Shown here one piece after another: positions 40,501 through 48,320 of a DNA stretch of 48,516 nucleotides. The stretch is from JBLHOS01 sp047623825 (GTDB lineage: Bacteria; Pseudomonadota; Alphaproteobacteria; Rhodobacterales; Rhodobacteraceae): assembly GCA_047623825.1 (NCBI GenBank), contig JBLHOS010000011.1, forward strand, positions 1-48,516, in the 5' to 3' direction. The stretch's first letter is position 1. Each line of letters opens with the position of its first letter. Under the pieces are notes generated by a model. It saw only the letters and a program-made list of their open reading frames with translations, ran no database searches and was not told where the DNA came from. The translations under genes and the position numbers were made by a program.

Positions 40501-41220
40501 TTACTGTTCATCCAAATCATGGCCCCGAAATCCGGTTGCAACGACAAATTTCTCAGAACTGTCGGCTCGGCTCGCGAGTGGCTTCACATTCGCGACCTTG
40601 TTGAATTTCTGTTTCAGTAGCTTTTGCAGACTGCCCTCAGCCCCACCGGCAAGGGTCTTGGCAACAAAGGTGCCACCCTCCTCAAGCACATCAAATGCGA
40701 AATATGCGGCCGCCTCACACAAGGCCATGATCCGCAAGTGGTCAGTCTGTTTGTGCCCTGAACTAGACGCGGCCATATCGCTCATCACGACATCTGCGCG
40801 GCCATCAAGCCAAGTTTTTACCTTCAAATCGGCATCGTCTTCCAGAAAATCCAGAACATGCAGATCGCAGCCCGCAATCGGCTCAATCTCCTGCAAATCA
40901 ATTCCCAGAATTTTACCCTGCGCCTTTCCGGTGCGCGTACCAAGCGCGTTAACCCGTTTGACCGCCACCTGACACCAGCCGCCCGGCGCACATCCCAGAT
41001 CGACGATCCGCGCACCAGGCACCAAAAACCTGTATTTATCATCCAGCTCCAAGATTTTGAACGCAGCACGCCCGCGGAAGCCCTCTTTTTGTGCCCGCAG
41101 AACATAAGGATCATTCAATTGTCGCTCTAACCAAAGGGTTGAGCTTAGCTTGCGCCCACGGGCCGTTTTGACCCGAATTTTCAAATCGCGCTGACCGCGC
41201 CCACTAATCGCTTTGACCAT
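40501..41220 (-). CDS. rlmE: 23S rRNA 2'-O-methyltransferase RlmE (FtsJ)
   Basis: This 239-residue SAM-dependent methyltransferase methylates U2552 in the A-loop of 23S rRNA. The SAM motif is DLGCAPGGW (74-82). The K-D-K-E tetrad is visible: Lys55 (RAAFKILEL), Asp148 (VMSDMAASSSGH), Lys188 (FVAKTLAGG) and the Glu in SSEKFVVATGF. A basic N-terminus (GRGQRDLKIRVKTARGRK) is longer than in E. coli. The start at 41220 has GGAG; the longer frame from 41283 is unsupported. It lies 122 bases after the ppx/gppA gene and may be transcribed with it. Confidence 0.93.
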   Translation of the reverse strand: MVKAISGRGQRDLKIRVKTARGRKLSSTLWLERQLNDPYVLRAQKEGFRGRAAFKILELDDKYRFLVPGARIVDLGCAPGGWCQVAVKRVNALGTRTGKAQGKILGIDLQEIEPIAGCDLHVLDFLEDDADLKVKTWLDGRADVVMSDMAASSSGHKQTDHLRIMALCEAAAYFAFDVLEEGGTFVAKTLAGGAEGSLQKLLKQKFNKVANVKPLASRADSSEKFVVATGFRGHDLDEQ

Positions 41221-41284
41221 CTTCGCTCCAGGGGCACGTGGCCCCTTTTCCTTATTCTCTAAATATCCCCCGCCGGGAGGCACA

Positions 41285-41326
41285 GCGCCCCGGCGACCCC
41301 TCCATCAGGAGGGCGAGTTGGGGCGC
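41285..41326. terminator. Nested hairpin between ppx/gppA and rlmE
   Basis: The outer stem GCGCCCC (41285-41291) / GGGGCGC (41320-41326) encloses CCCTCC (41298-41303) / GGAGGG (41308-41313) with an ATCA loop. There is no T-run, so it could be an mRNA processing or partial termination site. Confidence 0.4.
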
Positions 41327-41342
41327 ACCCCGTTACAAACTG

Positions 41343-42497
41343 TCAAAACGAGCCATCTTCCAGAACCCCGTCTGACGACATCTGCGCATAAAGCAAGCCC
41401 TCACGGAGCCCGCGATCCGCCACACTCAGTCGATCTGTCGGCCAAACCCTCAGCAAAGCTTGCAAAATAGCAGCCCCTGACATGATCAGCGAATGCCGGT
41501 CCCGGCCAATCCTTGGATCTTGGCGCCGCCCCTCTGGGCCTAGAGCCAAATAAGACTGGATCACTGTATCTATCTGGTCTGACGTCATACGCAATCCGTC
41601 GACTTTGTTGCGGTCATAGCGCTTTAACCCCAGATGTGAGGCCGCGACCGTTGTCACAGTGCCACTGGTCCCAATGATCTGAAACCCATCGCGCGCCTGA
41701 TCTGCGGCATCCGAATAGGGTGAGAAATTCGCCAGCTGCTCTTCAAAAAACCAGCTCATCAACGCAAACCGCGCCGGGTCATCAGATACATCGCGGTATT
41801 GATCCTTAAGTGTCGCAACCCCAAGTGGAACCGAGATCCAATCGACGACCTTGGCTTTGGGAAACGGCGTATCAGCGGTCTCAAACCCCAGATGCAACCG
41901 CATGATTGCCCGCGGACGTTCCAACGGCGCGACCCGGCTCAGATCGATCCAAACCAGTTCGGTTGAACCGCCACCAATATCGAACACCAACAGCTGCTCA
42001 GTCCGCGTTGAGACCAATGGCGCGCAGGACACAACGGCCAATCGCGCCTCTTCTTCCGGTTTGATGATTTCAAGCTGCAATCCGGTCTCACGGTGCACAA
42101 CGGATATGAATTCCTGCGCGTTGTCTGCCCGGCGGCACGCCTCGGTAGCAACAAGTCGCATTCGCTTGACGTCATGTTTTACCAATTTACGTTGACAGAT
42201 CTTCAGTGCGCTCACAGCACGCGCCATTGAGGAACGCGACAAACGCCCAGAATCCTCAAGACCCGATCCCAGCTGGACCGACTTTGAAAAACTATCAACC
42301 ACGTGCAGTTGGTTGCCCTTTGGCTGGGCAATCAGCATGCGGCACGAATTTGTGCCCAAATCCAACGCGGCATATAAATCCGCGGGATCGGGCCGTGTTG
42401 GCGACGATCGCTCACCTGGTGTCGCATGCGTCGATATGGGGATCAGCGGCACGGCCTGGGGAAACGGACCGGCGCCGGTACTGCGCTTGCGCGACAT
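41343..42497 (-). CDS. Exopolyphosphatase/pppGpp phosphatase family protein
   Basis: This 384-residue ASKHA-fold phosphatase of the Ppx/GppA family has the phosphate-1 loop ALDLGTNSCRMLIAQ (about 44-58) and the phosphate-2 loop FDIGGGSTELVW. It lacks the long C-terminal domain of E. coli Ppx, which is usual in alphaproteobacteria. It hydrolyses polyphosphate or pppGpp, and sequence alone does not decide which. A Pro/Thr/Ser-rich N-terminal stretch (1-40) precedes the core. It is divergent from the C1 cluster over 237 bases. Confidence 0.88.
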   Translation of the reverse strand: MSRKRSTGAGPFPQAVPLIPISTHATPGERSSPTRPDPADLYAALDLGTNSCRMLIAQPKGNQLHVVDSFSKSVQLGSGLEDSGRLSRSSMARAVSALKICQRKLVKHDVKRMRLVATEACRRADNAQEFISVVHRETGLQLEIIKPEEEARLAVVSCAPLVSTRTEQLLVFDIGGGSTELVWIDLSRVAPLERPRAIMRLHLGFETADTPFPKAKVVDWISVPLGVATLKDQYRDVSDDPARFALMSWFFEEQLANFSPYSDAADQARDGFQIIGTSGTVTTVAASHLGLKRYDRNKVDGLRMTSDQIDTVIQSYLALGPEGRRQDPRIGRDRHSLIMSGAAILQALLRVWPTDRLSVADRGLREGLLYAQMSSDGVLEDGSF

Positions 42498-42734
42498 CGG
42501 CCCCTCCGAATTTCTATGTTGTCTTCAACCTATCTGCTGAAGCCCCCTCAAACAATGGGGTTCGGTGTCCGGCTCAACATGATCATGAGAATTTTGGGGG
42601 CCGGGCAACCTCGTAAGGGCTGATCGTTTGGGCTATCCTTCAGCTTGGGTCGTTTCGGCTCTCCGTGATGTCGAAAACAGGCCCCATGCCGCAGAATTGC
42701 CACCTATGGTGCGCAGATTAATAAGGATTCGCCC

Positions 42735-43046
42735 ATGCCCGCCGTAACCATCGTTTATTGGAGAGACATCCCCGCCCAGGTCATCGTGGGCAAAGGGCGC
42801 CGTGGATCCAAAGCCATCCTTCCCGAACGCTTTGAGCAAGCAATAGACCGCTGCGCCATGAAGGTCGGAGCCCAAGGTGACGACGCCTATTTGGCAGAAT
42901 GGCGCAAAGCCGCCCCCTATGAATTAGAGGGTGACCCAGACCAGATCGCCGCGGATGAAGCGACCCGGCTTGATACCGAATATGACCTTGCACGCATCAA
43001 AGCCCTAATCGCCAATAACGGGCACGCCAGTCCATCGGACACATGA
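42735..43046 (+). CDS. PF13769-type small protein (so-called virulence factor) of C1 cluster
   Basis: This 103-residue protein has TIVYWRDIPAQVIVGKGRRG near the N-terminus and DDAYLAEWRKAAP in the middle, which fit the short Virulence_fact (PF13769) family as I know it. Despite the name, such genes often lie beside methylenetetrahydrofolate reductase genes in marine alphaproteobacteria. No cofactor motif is obvious. AAGGA lies upstream of the ATG. Its stop overlaps a possible start of the reductase gene (43043) by ATGA. It may be an accessory subunit of the reductase, which would be new; this is inference from context only. Confidence 0.7.
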   Translation: MPAVTIVYWRDIPAQVIVGKGRRGSKAILPERFEQAIDRCAMKVGAQGDDAYLAEWRKAAPYELEGDPDQIAADEATRLDTEYDLARIKALIANNGHASPSDT

Positions 43047-43081
43047 CGCCAAGTGATACGCCATCCATACGGGAGAAACTG

Positions 43082-44008
43082 ATGTCTCTGTTGCCTTTCA
43101 AATCCAAACCTGCCGCCAGTGCGACCCCGCTCAATCCCCAGCTTGAGGCGTTGTTGCAGGATTATTCGATTGAGGTAATGCCGCGCACCTCGGCCAAGGT
43201 CGAAAATTTCCGCGCCCTGCTGCCCGAAGGTACCCGCGTCTACGTCGCCCATATCGAAGGCACGCCAATTGACGAGATGGTAGAGACCGCAGCCCGCCTT
43301 GCACGCGATGGCTACAAGGTCATGCCACATTTTCCGGCACGGATAATCAAGGATCAGGCCATGCTGGCCGACTGGATTGCACGCTACCAAGGTGAGGCGA
43401 ATGTCGATCAGGCCCTCTTGCTGGCCGGTGGTGTGACCAAGCCGCATGGCGACTTCGAAAGCTCAATGCAGCTGTTGGAAACCGGGCTATTTGATAAGGC
43501 TGGGTTCAAGCGGTTGCATATCGCCGGCCATCCAGAGGGCAATCGTGATATTGATCCCAATGGCGGCGACGCCTTGGTGATGGACGCGTTGCGCTGGAAA
43601 CAAGACTTTTCCACGCGCACCGACGCCAAAATGGCGCTGGCGACACAGTTTGCGTTTGAGGCCGGACCGATCATTGAGTGGGCCAATCGAATGCAGGCCG
43701 AAGGCATTGATCTGCCGATACATATCGGCATAGCAGGTCCCGCAAAACTGCAAACCTTGATCAAGTTCGCCATTGCCTGCGGTGTCGGCCCGTCGCTGAA
43801 AGTGCTGCAAAAGCGCGCGCGCGATGTCACCAAACTATTGCTTCCGTTTGAGCCACTTGATGTTTTGACTGAGCTGGCCGCCCACAAGGCTGCCAATCCT
43901 GGCTTCAATATCGAACGCGTGCACTTCTTCCCGCTTGGCGGCATCAAGACCAACGCCAATTGGGCCATTGATAATGGCGGCGCTTCTGCCCGTCCTGCAA
44001 ACGCATAA
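43082..44008 (+). CDS. Methylenetetrahydrofolate reductase-like protein
   Basis: This MetF-family protein of about 308 residues has a TIM-barrel FAD fold. IEVMPRTSAKVENF replaces the usual FEFFPP start motif, and HIAGHPEGNRDID and HIGIAGPAKLQTLIKFA fit the family. It would interconvert 5,10-methylene-THF and 5-methyl-THF. ATG 43082, six bases after GGGAG, is favoured; ATG 43043 would add 13 residues and overlap the upstream stop. It lies 12 bases before the methyl-THF:corrinoid methyltransferase, so both probably act on the same methyl-THF pool. Direction in vivo (oxidative or reductive) is not fixed by sequence. Confidence 0.85.
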   Translation: MSLLPFKSKPAASATPLNPQLEALLQDYSIEVMPRTSAKVENFRALLPEGTRVYVAHIEGTPIDEMVETAARLARDGYKVMPHFPARIIKDQAMLADWIARYQGEANVDQALLLAGGVTKPHGDFESSMQLLETGLFDKAGFKRLHIAGHPEGNRDIDPNGGDALVMDALRWKQDFSTRTDAKMALATQFAFEAGPIIEWANRMQAEGIDLPIHIGIAGPAKLQTLIKFAIACGVGPSLKVLQKRARDVTKLLLPFEPLDVLTELAAHKAANPGFNIERVHFFPLGGIKTNANWAIDNGGASARPANA

Positions 44009-44020
44009 AGAAAGTAAGAT

Positions 44021-44980
44021 ATGACCCGTACTGTTCTCGAGTCCAAAACCAAGACCGTTATCATCGGATTTGATGAGCCCTTTTGCGTGATCGGTGAGCG
44101 GATTAACCCGACAGGTCGCAAATTGTTGGCCGCCCAACTGGAAGCCGGCGACTTCTCAACCGTCGAAAGAGACGCAATTGAGCAAGTCGCCTGTGGCGCC
44201 ATGGTTCTCGATATCAACGCCGGCGTTGTCTACAACTCCAACCCCAATCCAAACGAGACTGAGCCGCCATTGATGGCAAAATGCATCGAATTGGTACAGC
44301 GACTGGTCGATGTGCCGCTGTGCATCGACAGCTCAGTTCCCGGCGCGCTGGAGCGCGGCCTAGAGCTGGCTGAAGGTCGCCCGCTGCTCAACTCCGTCAC
44401 TGGCGAAGAAGAGCGGATGGAGCTGATCTTTCCGTTGGTTAAGAAATACAATGTCCCGGTTGTGGCCATCTCAAACGACGACACCGGCATTTCTGAGGAT
44501 CCAGATGTCCGTTTCGCCGTCGCAAAGCGGATCGTGGAACGTGCCGCAGATTACGGCATTCCGGCCCATGACATTGTGGTTGATCCACTGGTGATGCCGG
44601 TCGGTGCGATGGCAACTGCCGGGCGTCAGGTCTTTACCCTTGTTGCCAGATTGCGCGATGAGTTGGGCGTCAACACAACCTGCGGCGCCTCCAATATCTC
44701 ATTCGGCTTGCCCAACCGCCACGGTATCAACGCTGCTTTCCTGCCGATGGCCATTGGTGCCGGTATGACCTCTGCGATCATGAACCCGGTGCGCCCGGTT
44801 GAGATGGAGGCCGTGAACGCGGCCAACTTCTTGATGAACCACGACCCGAACGGCGGTCGGTGGATCAACTTTGCCAAGGTGCTTGAGGCGGTCAAAGACG
44901 GTGCAACTTTTGCTGAGGCCGCCCAAGCGGCTAGCGGCGCACGCAGTGGTGGGCGCCGTGGTGGGCGCAGACGGGTATAA
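44021..44980 (+). CDS. Methyltetrahydrofolate:corrinoid protein methyltransferase
   Basis: This 319-residue pterin-binding TIM-barrel enzyme is of the AcsE/MtgA/MtvA type. The motifs are VIGERINPTGRKLL (about 23-36), VLDINAGVVYN, LCIDSS, LLNSVTGEEERM, VVAISNDDTG and CGASNISFGLPNRHG. It transfers the methyl group between a methyl-corrinoid protein and THF, linking demethylation of osmolytes to folate C1 oxidation. The C-terminus is an unusual Arg/Gly tail (SGGRRGGRRRV), echoed by the basic tail of the ASKHA activator at the other end of the cluster. A corrinoid partner protein is not encoded here. Confidence 0.88.
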   Translation: MTRTVLESKTKTVIIGFDEPFCVIGERINPTGRKLLAAQLEAGDFSTVERDAIEQVACGAMVLDINAGVVYNSNPNPNETEPPLMAKCIELVQRLVDVPLCIDSSVPGALERGLELAEGRPLLNSVTGEEERMELIFPLVKKYNVPVVAISNDDTGISEDPDVRFAVAKRIVERAADYGIPAHDIVVDPLVMPVGAMATAGRQVFTLVARLRDELGVNTTCGASNISFGLPNRHGINAAFLPMAIGAGMTSAIMNPVRPVEMEAVNAANFLMNHDPNGGRWINFAKVLEAVKDGATFAEAAQAASGARSGGRRGGRRRV

Positions 44981-45047
44981 GAAGCCATTTGACGCCGCGC
45001 TGGGAACAAGGAATGGTGTTATGTCGCAATGCCAGAGGATCTATCCC

Positions 45048-45143
45048 ATGTGCCGTAATCTCAAAGGGATCAATGAGCATTTCGGGGACATCATTTCAGA
45101 AGTTGCAGAGGCGCGCCTCTTCTTGGGTTTGCGGGGGTACTGA
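45048..45143 (+). CDS. Mini-ORF resembling a shortened DUF2277 protein
   Basis: An ATG at 45048 with AGAGGA eight bases upstream opens a 31-codon frame starting MCRNLKGINEHFGDIISEVA. DUF2277 proteins (about 85 residues) start MCRNI and later contain NEAAF...V.EIA.A...LL. The two halves of the mini-ORF resemble those two parts with the centre missing. It could therefore be an internally deleted DUF2277 gene, or a chance ORF between the methyltransferase and the membrane protein. An upstream ATG at 45021 in the same frame would add nine residues. Confidence 0.35.
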   Translation: MCRNLKGINEHFGDIISEVAEARLFLGLRGY

Positions 45144-45193
45144 AGATTTCGGCCCCCCTACTCCCACCTGTCGCCCCGTCGAAGCCAACCCCG

Positions 45194-45847
45194 ATGCGCA
45201 TTGCACTGCCGCGAATGGCGTTTCGGATCGCAATTGTGATCTTGCTCAGCCTGATAGTGCATTGGGTGATCGATGCCGCGATGTACATGATCGAAGCGTT
45301 GCCGCCCGAAGATCAGCCCGCCGCACATCTGGCGTTGATAACTGGGAGTGTCGTGCTCTACGCCCTGCTGATCATGGTGCCGTTTGTGCCCGGCATCGAA
45401 ATCGGGGTGGCCCTATTGATGCTGCGCGGTGCCGATATTGCGCCTGTGATATATCTGGCAACTGTCATTGGACTGTTTTTGGCCTATCACGTTGGACGCA
45501 ACATGCCGATCGCAATCTCGCGGCGTCTGTTTCTGGATCTGCGTCTGGTCGGAGCCTGTCGGCTTTTGGACCAGATCGGACAGTTGTCGCCGCAAGAGCG
45601 CTTAATCGTCTTGAACGCAAGCCTGCCAGCTTGGGCCAGAATGCTGGCAACCAAATTTCGCTATGTCGCGCTGGCGCTGTTGATCAATATTCCCGGCAAT
45701 GTTGTCATAGGCGGCGGCGGTGGCATCTTGATGGTCGCCGGTCTCAGCGGAGTATTCACATCGCGTGCCGTGTTCATGACCTTGGCCGTGGCAGTTGCAC
45801 CGGTACCGTTGGCGGTTTGGGGTTTTGGATTGGATCTGCTGCAGTGA
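45194..45847 (+). CDS. DedA/VTT-like inner-membrane protein
   Basis: This 217-residue polytopic membrane protein has about five hydrophobic segments. FVPGIEIGVALLMLRGADIAPVIYLATVIG and the second NIPGNVVIGGGGG resemble the two re-entrant P-G motifs of the DedA/VTT (TMEM64) family, which transports lipids or supports the proton motive force. The ribosome site is poor, and a start at 45215 is possible. It lies between the methyltransferase and the corrinoid activator, in the same direction. A link to C1 chemistry is unproven, and it may be a bystander. Confidence 0.6.
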   Translation: MRIALPRMAFRIAIVILLSLIVHWVIDAAMYMIEALPPEDQPAAHLALITGSVVLYALLIMVPFVPGIEIGVALLMLRGADIAPVIYLATVIGLFLAYHVGRNMPIAISRRLFLDLRLVGACRLLDQIGQLSPQERLIVLNASLPAWARMLATKFRYVALALLINIPGNVVIGGGGGILMVAGLSGVFTSRAVFMTLAVAVAPVPLAVWGFGLDLLQ

Positions 45848-45925
45848 CAAACCTTCGATCAAGACACGTGTTGCCCTCCCCACTATCCCCCGACACATCA
45901 GCCCCCTCTATCTCGGAAATAACAC

Positions 45926-47956
45926 ATGACAACTGACCCTCTTGTGATTTTCACCCCCTCTGGCAAACGCGGACATTTCCCTGTTGGCACCCCAATTCTG
46001 ACAGCGGCTCGCCAATTGGGCGTGGATCTGGACAGTGTGTGCGGCGGGCGTGGAATTTGCTCAAAATGCCAGATAGAGCCGTCTTATGGCGACTTTCCTA
46101 AGCACGGCGTGACAGTCAAAGATGGCGCCTTGTCCGAATGGAACGATGTTGAGGCGCGGTATGACCGGGTGCGCGGATTGAAAGCCGGACGTCGCTTGGG
46201 CTGCCAAGCACAGGTCATGGCCGATATCGTCGTGGACGTCCCGCCCGAAAGTCAGGTTCACAAGCAGGTCGTGCGCAAGGCCGCCTCAACTCGGCCCATC
46301 ATCATGGATGCCGCGACCCGTCTTTACTTCATTGAGGTTCAAGAACCTGACATGCACGAACCCTCGGGCGATCTAGAGCGGGTCTGTGCCGCCCTGACCG
46401 CACAGTGGGACCTACCTGACGCAGTAGCTCAGCTACCGGTTCTAAGAAAATTACAGCCCGCATTGCGCAAGGGCAATTGGCAAATCACCGTCGCATTATA
46501 CCAATCGCATACCGACGATGCGCCGCGCATTCTGGATGTTTGGCCGGGCCTGCATGAGGGTGGGCTTTATGGCCTCGCAATTGATCTTGGCTCTACGACC
46601 ATCGCGGCACATTTGTGCGATCTGGATACCGGCGTTGTCTTAGCTTCCTCAGGCCTGATGAACCCGCAAATCCGATTTGGTGAGGATCTGATGAGCCGCG
46701 TCAGCTATGCCATGATGAACCCCGGCGGTGACGTGGAAATGACCCGCGTCGTGCGTGAGGCGATCAATACGCTGGCGATCGAAATCGCGACTGAAGCCAA
46801 AATTGACCCCAAACTGATCGTTGAGACGGTGTTTGTCTGCAACCCCGTCATGCACCATCTGTTGCTGGGTATTGACCCGGTTGAGCTGGGACAGGCCCCC
46901 TTTGCGCTGGCCACATCAGATGCCATGACCATTGAGGCCAGCGATCTTAACCTAAGCGCGCTGAACGCGCAGGCGCAGGTCTATATTCTACCCTGCATCG
47001 CAGGCCATGTCGGCGCAGACGCCGCCGCCGTCGCGCTGTCAGAAGAGCCGAATTTGTCAGATGATCTGGTTTTGATCGTCGATGTCGGCACCAACGCCGA
47101 AATCCTATTGGGAAATAAGACACGGGTTTTGGCCTGCTCCTCGCCCACTGGTCCGGCCTTTGAAGGTGCACAGATCAGCTCTGGGCAGCGCGCTGCACCC
47201 GGCGCAATTGAGCGGGTTGAGATCGACCCCATCACCAAAGAGCCGCGCTTTCGTGTCATCGGATCCGACATTTGGTCGGACGACCCAGAATTTGAGGCAG
47301 TGATTGCCAGCACCGGTGTCACTGGCATTTGCGGATCGGGGATTATTGAGGCCGTGGCCGAATTGCGCACGGCGGGCCTATTGGATCCCTCAGGTCTGCT
47401 TGGCTCGGCTGAGCAAACCGGCACCCTGCGGATGGAGCCAGAAGGACGCACCCACAGCTATCTGATTTATGATGGCACCGATGTGGGCGGGCCGCGCATC
47501 ACCGTGACCCAAGGCGACATTCGCGCAATCCAGCTGGCGAAATCAGCGCTTTATGCCGGCGCGCGCCTTTTGATGGATGAGATGGGCGTGGACAAGGTCG
47601 ACCGGGTCACGCTGGCCGGGGCCTTTGGCGCCCATATCAGCCCCAAACACGCGATGGTCCTTGGCATGATCCCGGACGCCCATCTGGACAAAGTCACGTC
47701 TGCGGGCAACGCGGCGGGCCACGGGGCACGCATCGCCTTGTGCGACCGGGCAGCGCGCCGCAAGATTGAGCGGATGGTCGGCGAAATCCATAAAGTAGAG
47801 ACCGCCGTTGAGCCAAAGTTCCAAGAGCATTTCGTCAACGCAAACGCGATTCCCCACAAGACTGATCCGTTCCCTGAGCTGATGAAAATCATCACCCTGC
47901 CCGATGTCGCCTTTGGCGCAGGTGGCGGCGCCAGGCGCAAGCGTGGGCGCAGTTAA
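45926..47956 (+). CDS. Corrinoid activation protein: ferredoxin plus ASKHA ATPase (RamA/RACo type)
   Basis: This 676-residue protein has an N-terminal plant-type [2Fe-2S] domain with Cys39, Cys45, Cys48 (CGGRGICSKC) and Cys93, then a linker and an ASKHA ATPase core (about 205-600, with LAIDLGSTTIAAHL, VIVDVGTNAEILLG and LAGAFGAHI). Such RACo/RamA-like enzymes reduce inactive Co(II) corrinoid back to Co(I) using ATP. It ends in a basic tail (GGGARRKRGRS). Presence of an activator strongly implies a corrinoid-dependent methyltransferase in this cell. It lies 78 bases after the DedA-like gene. All four cluster cysteines are intact. Confidence 0.9.
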   Translation: MTTDPLVIFTPSGKRGHFPVGTPILTAARQLGVDLDSVCGGRGICSKCQIEPSYGDFPKHGVTVKDGALSEWNDVEARYDRVRGLKAGRRLGCQAQVMADIVVDVPPESQVHKQVVRKAASTRPIIMDAATRLYFIEVQEPDMHEPSGDLERVCAALTAQWDLPDAVAQLPVLRKLQPALRKGNWQITVALYQSHTDDAPRILDVWPGLHEGGLYGLAIDLGSTTIAAHLCDLDTGVVLASSGLMNPQIRFGEDLMSRVSYAMMNPGGDVEMTRVVREAINTLAIEIATEAKIDPKLIVETVFVCNPVMHHLLLGIDPVELGQAPFALATSDAMTIEASDLNLSALNAQAQVYILPCIAGHVGADAAAVALSEEPNLSDDLVLIVDVGTNAEILLGNKTRVLACSSPTGPAFEGAQISSGQRAAPGAIERVEIDPITKEPRFRVIGSDIWSDDPEFEAVIASTGVTGICGSGIIEAVAELRTAGLLDPSGLLGSAEQTGTLRMEPEGRTHSYLIYDGTDVGGPRITVTQGDIRAIQLAKSALYAGARLLMDEMGVDKVDRVTLAGAFGAHISPKHAMVLGMIPDAHLDKVTSAGNAAGHGARIALCDRAARRKIERMVGEIHKVETAVEPKFQEHFVNANAIPHKTDPFPELMKIITLPDVAFGAGGGARRKRGRS

Positions 47957-48320
47957 GGGCGCACAATCGCGATTGACTTTCGGGGCGTTCGATTAAGTAA
48001 CCTGCCAGACGGTGAGGGCACTTACAGATCATGCACGTTTCGCACACAAAACCATCGTTCATTGTCCATTGTGCGGACGACGAGTGAGTTCGCTGCACGC
48101 TTAACAACGGCAGCTTTTGGGGAAGGCGTTCAACAAACTTTCATTCTCGGTGTGTTTTGCCAGCGTACGAATGACCACTTCAAGCCCCTAGGCGCAATAT
48201 ATCTAAATGGTGGATCATGTGTCGTCTCACATAGCGGATATTGAGCCGAATTGTGTTTTAGCCCACAATGCTACAGTAGACTGGTCGCAATAACCAAACC
48301 TCCGAAAAGGAATACGCGGC
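47957..48320. other. Intergenic region, 364 bases
   Basis: No convincing gene, RNA or terminator was seen. A 60-codon frame (48062-48244) has no ribosome site and no family resemblance. An AT-rich stretch near 48250-48300 probably holds the promoter for the VOC gene. Confidence 0.5.

Noticed and set aside
42498..42734. Possible cobalamin or SAM riboswitch ahead of the C1 cluster
   Set aside because: No B12-box-like core or recognisable SAM/SAH aptamer was found; only short unrelated hairpins (CCCC..GGGG) are present.
43408..44217. 269-codon frame antisense to the MetF-like and methyltransferase genes
   Set aside because: Crosses two real genes on the other strand; composition and lack of start signals indicate a shadow frame.
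48062..48244. 60-codon ORF in the final intergenic region
   Set aside because: No ribosome site, unrelated to known families, and its sequence looks random.
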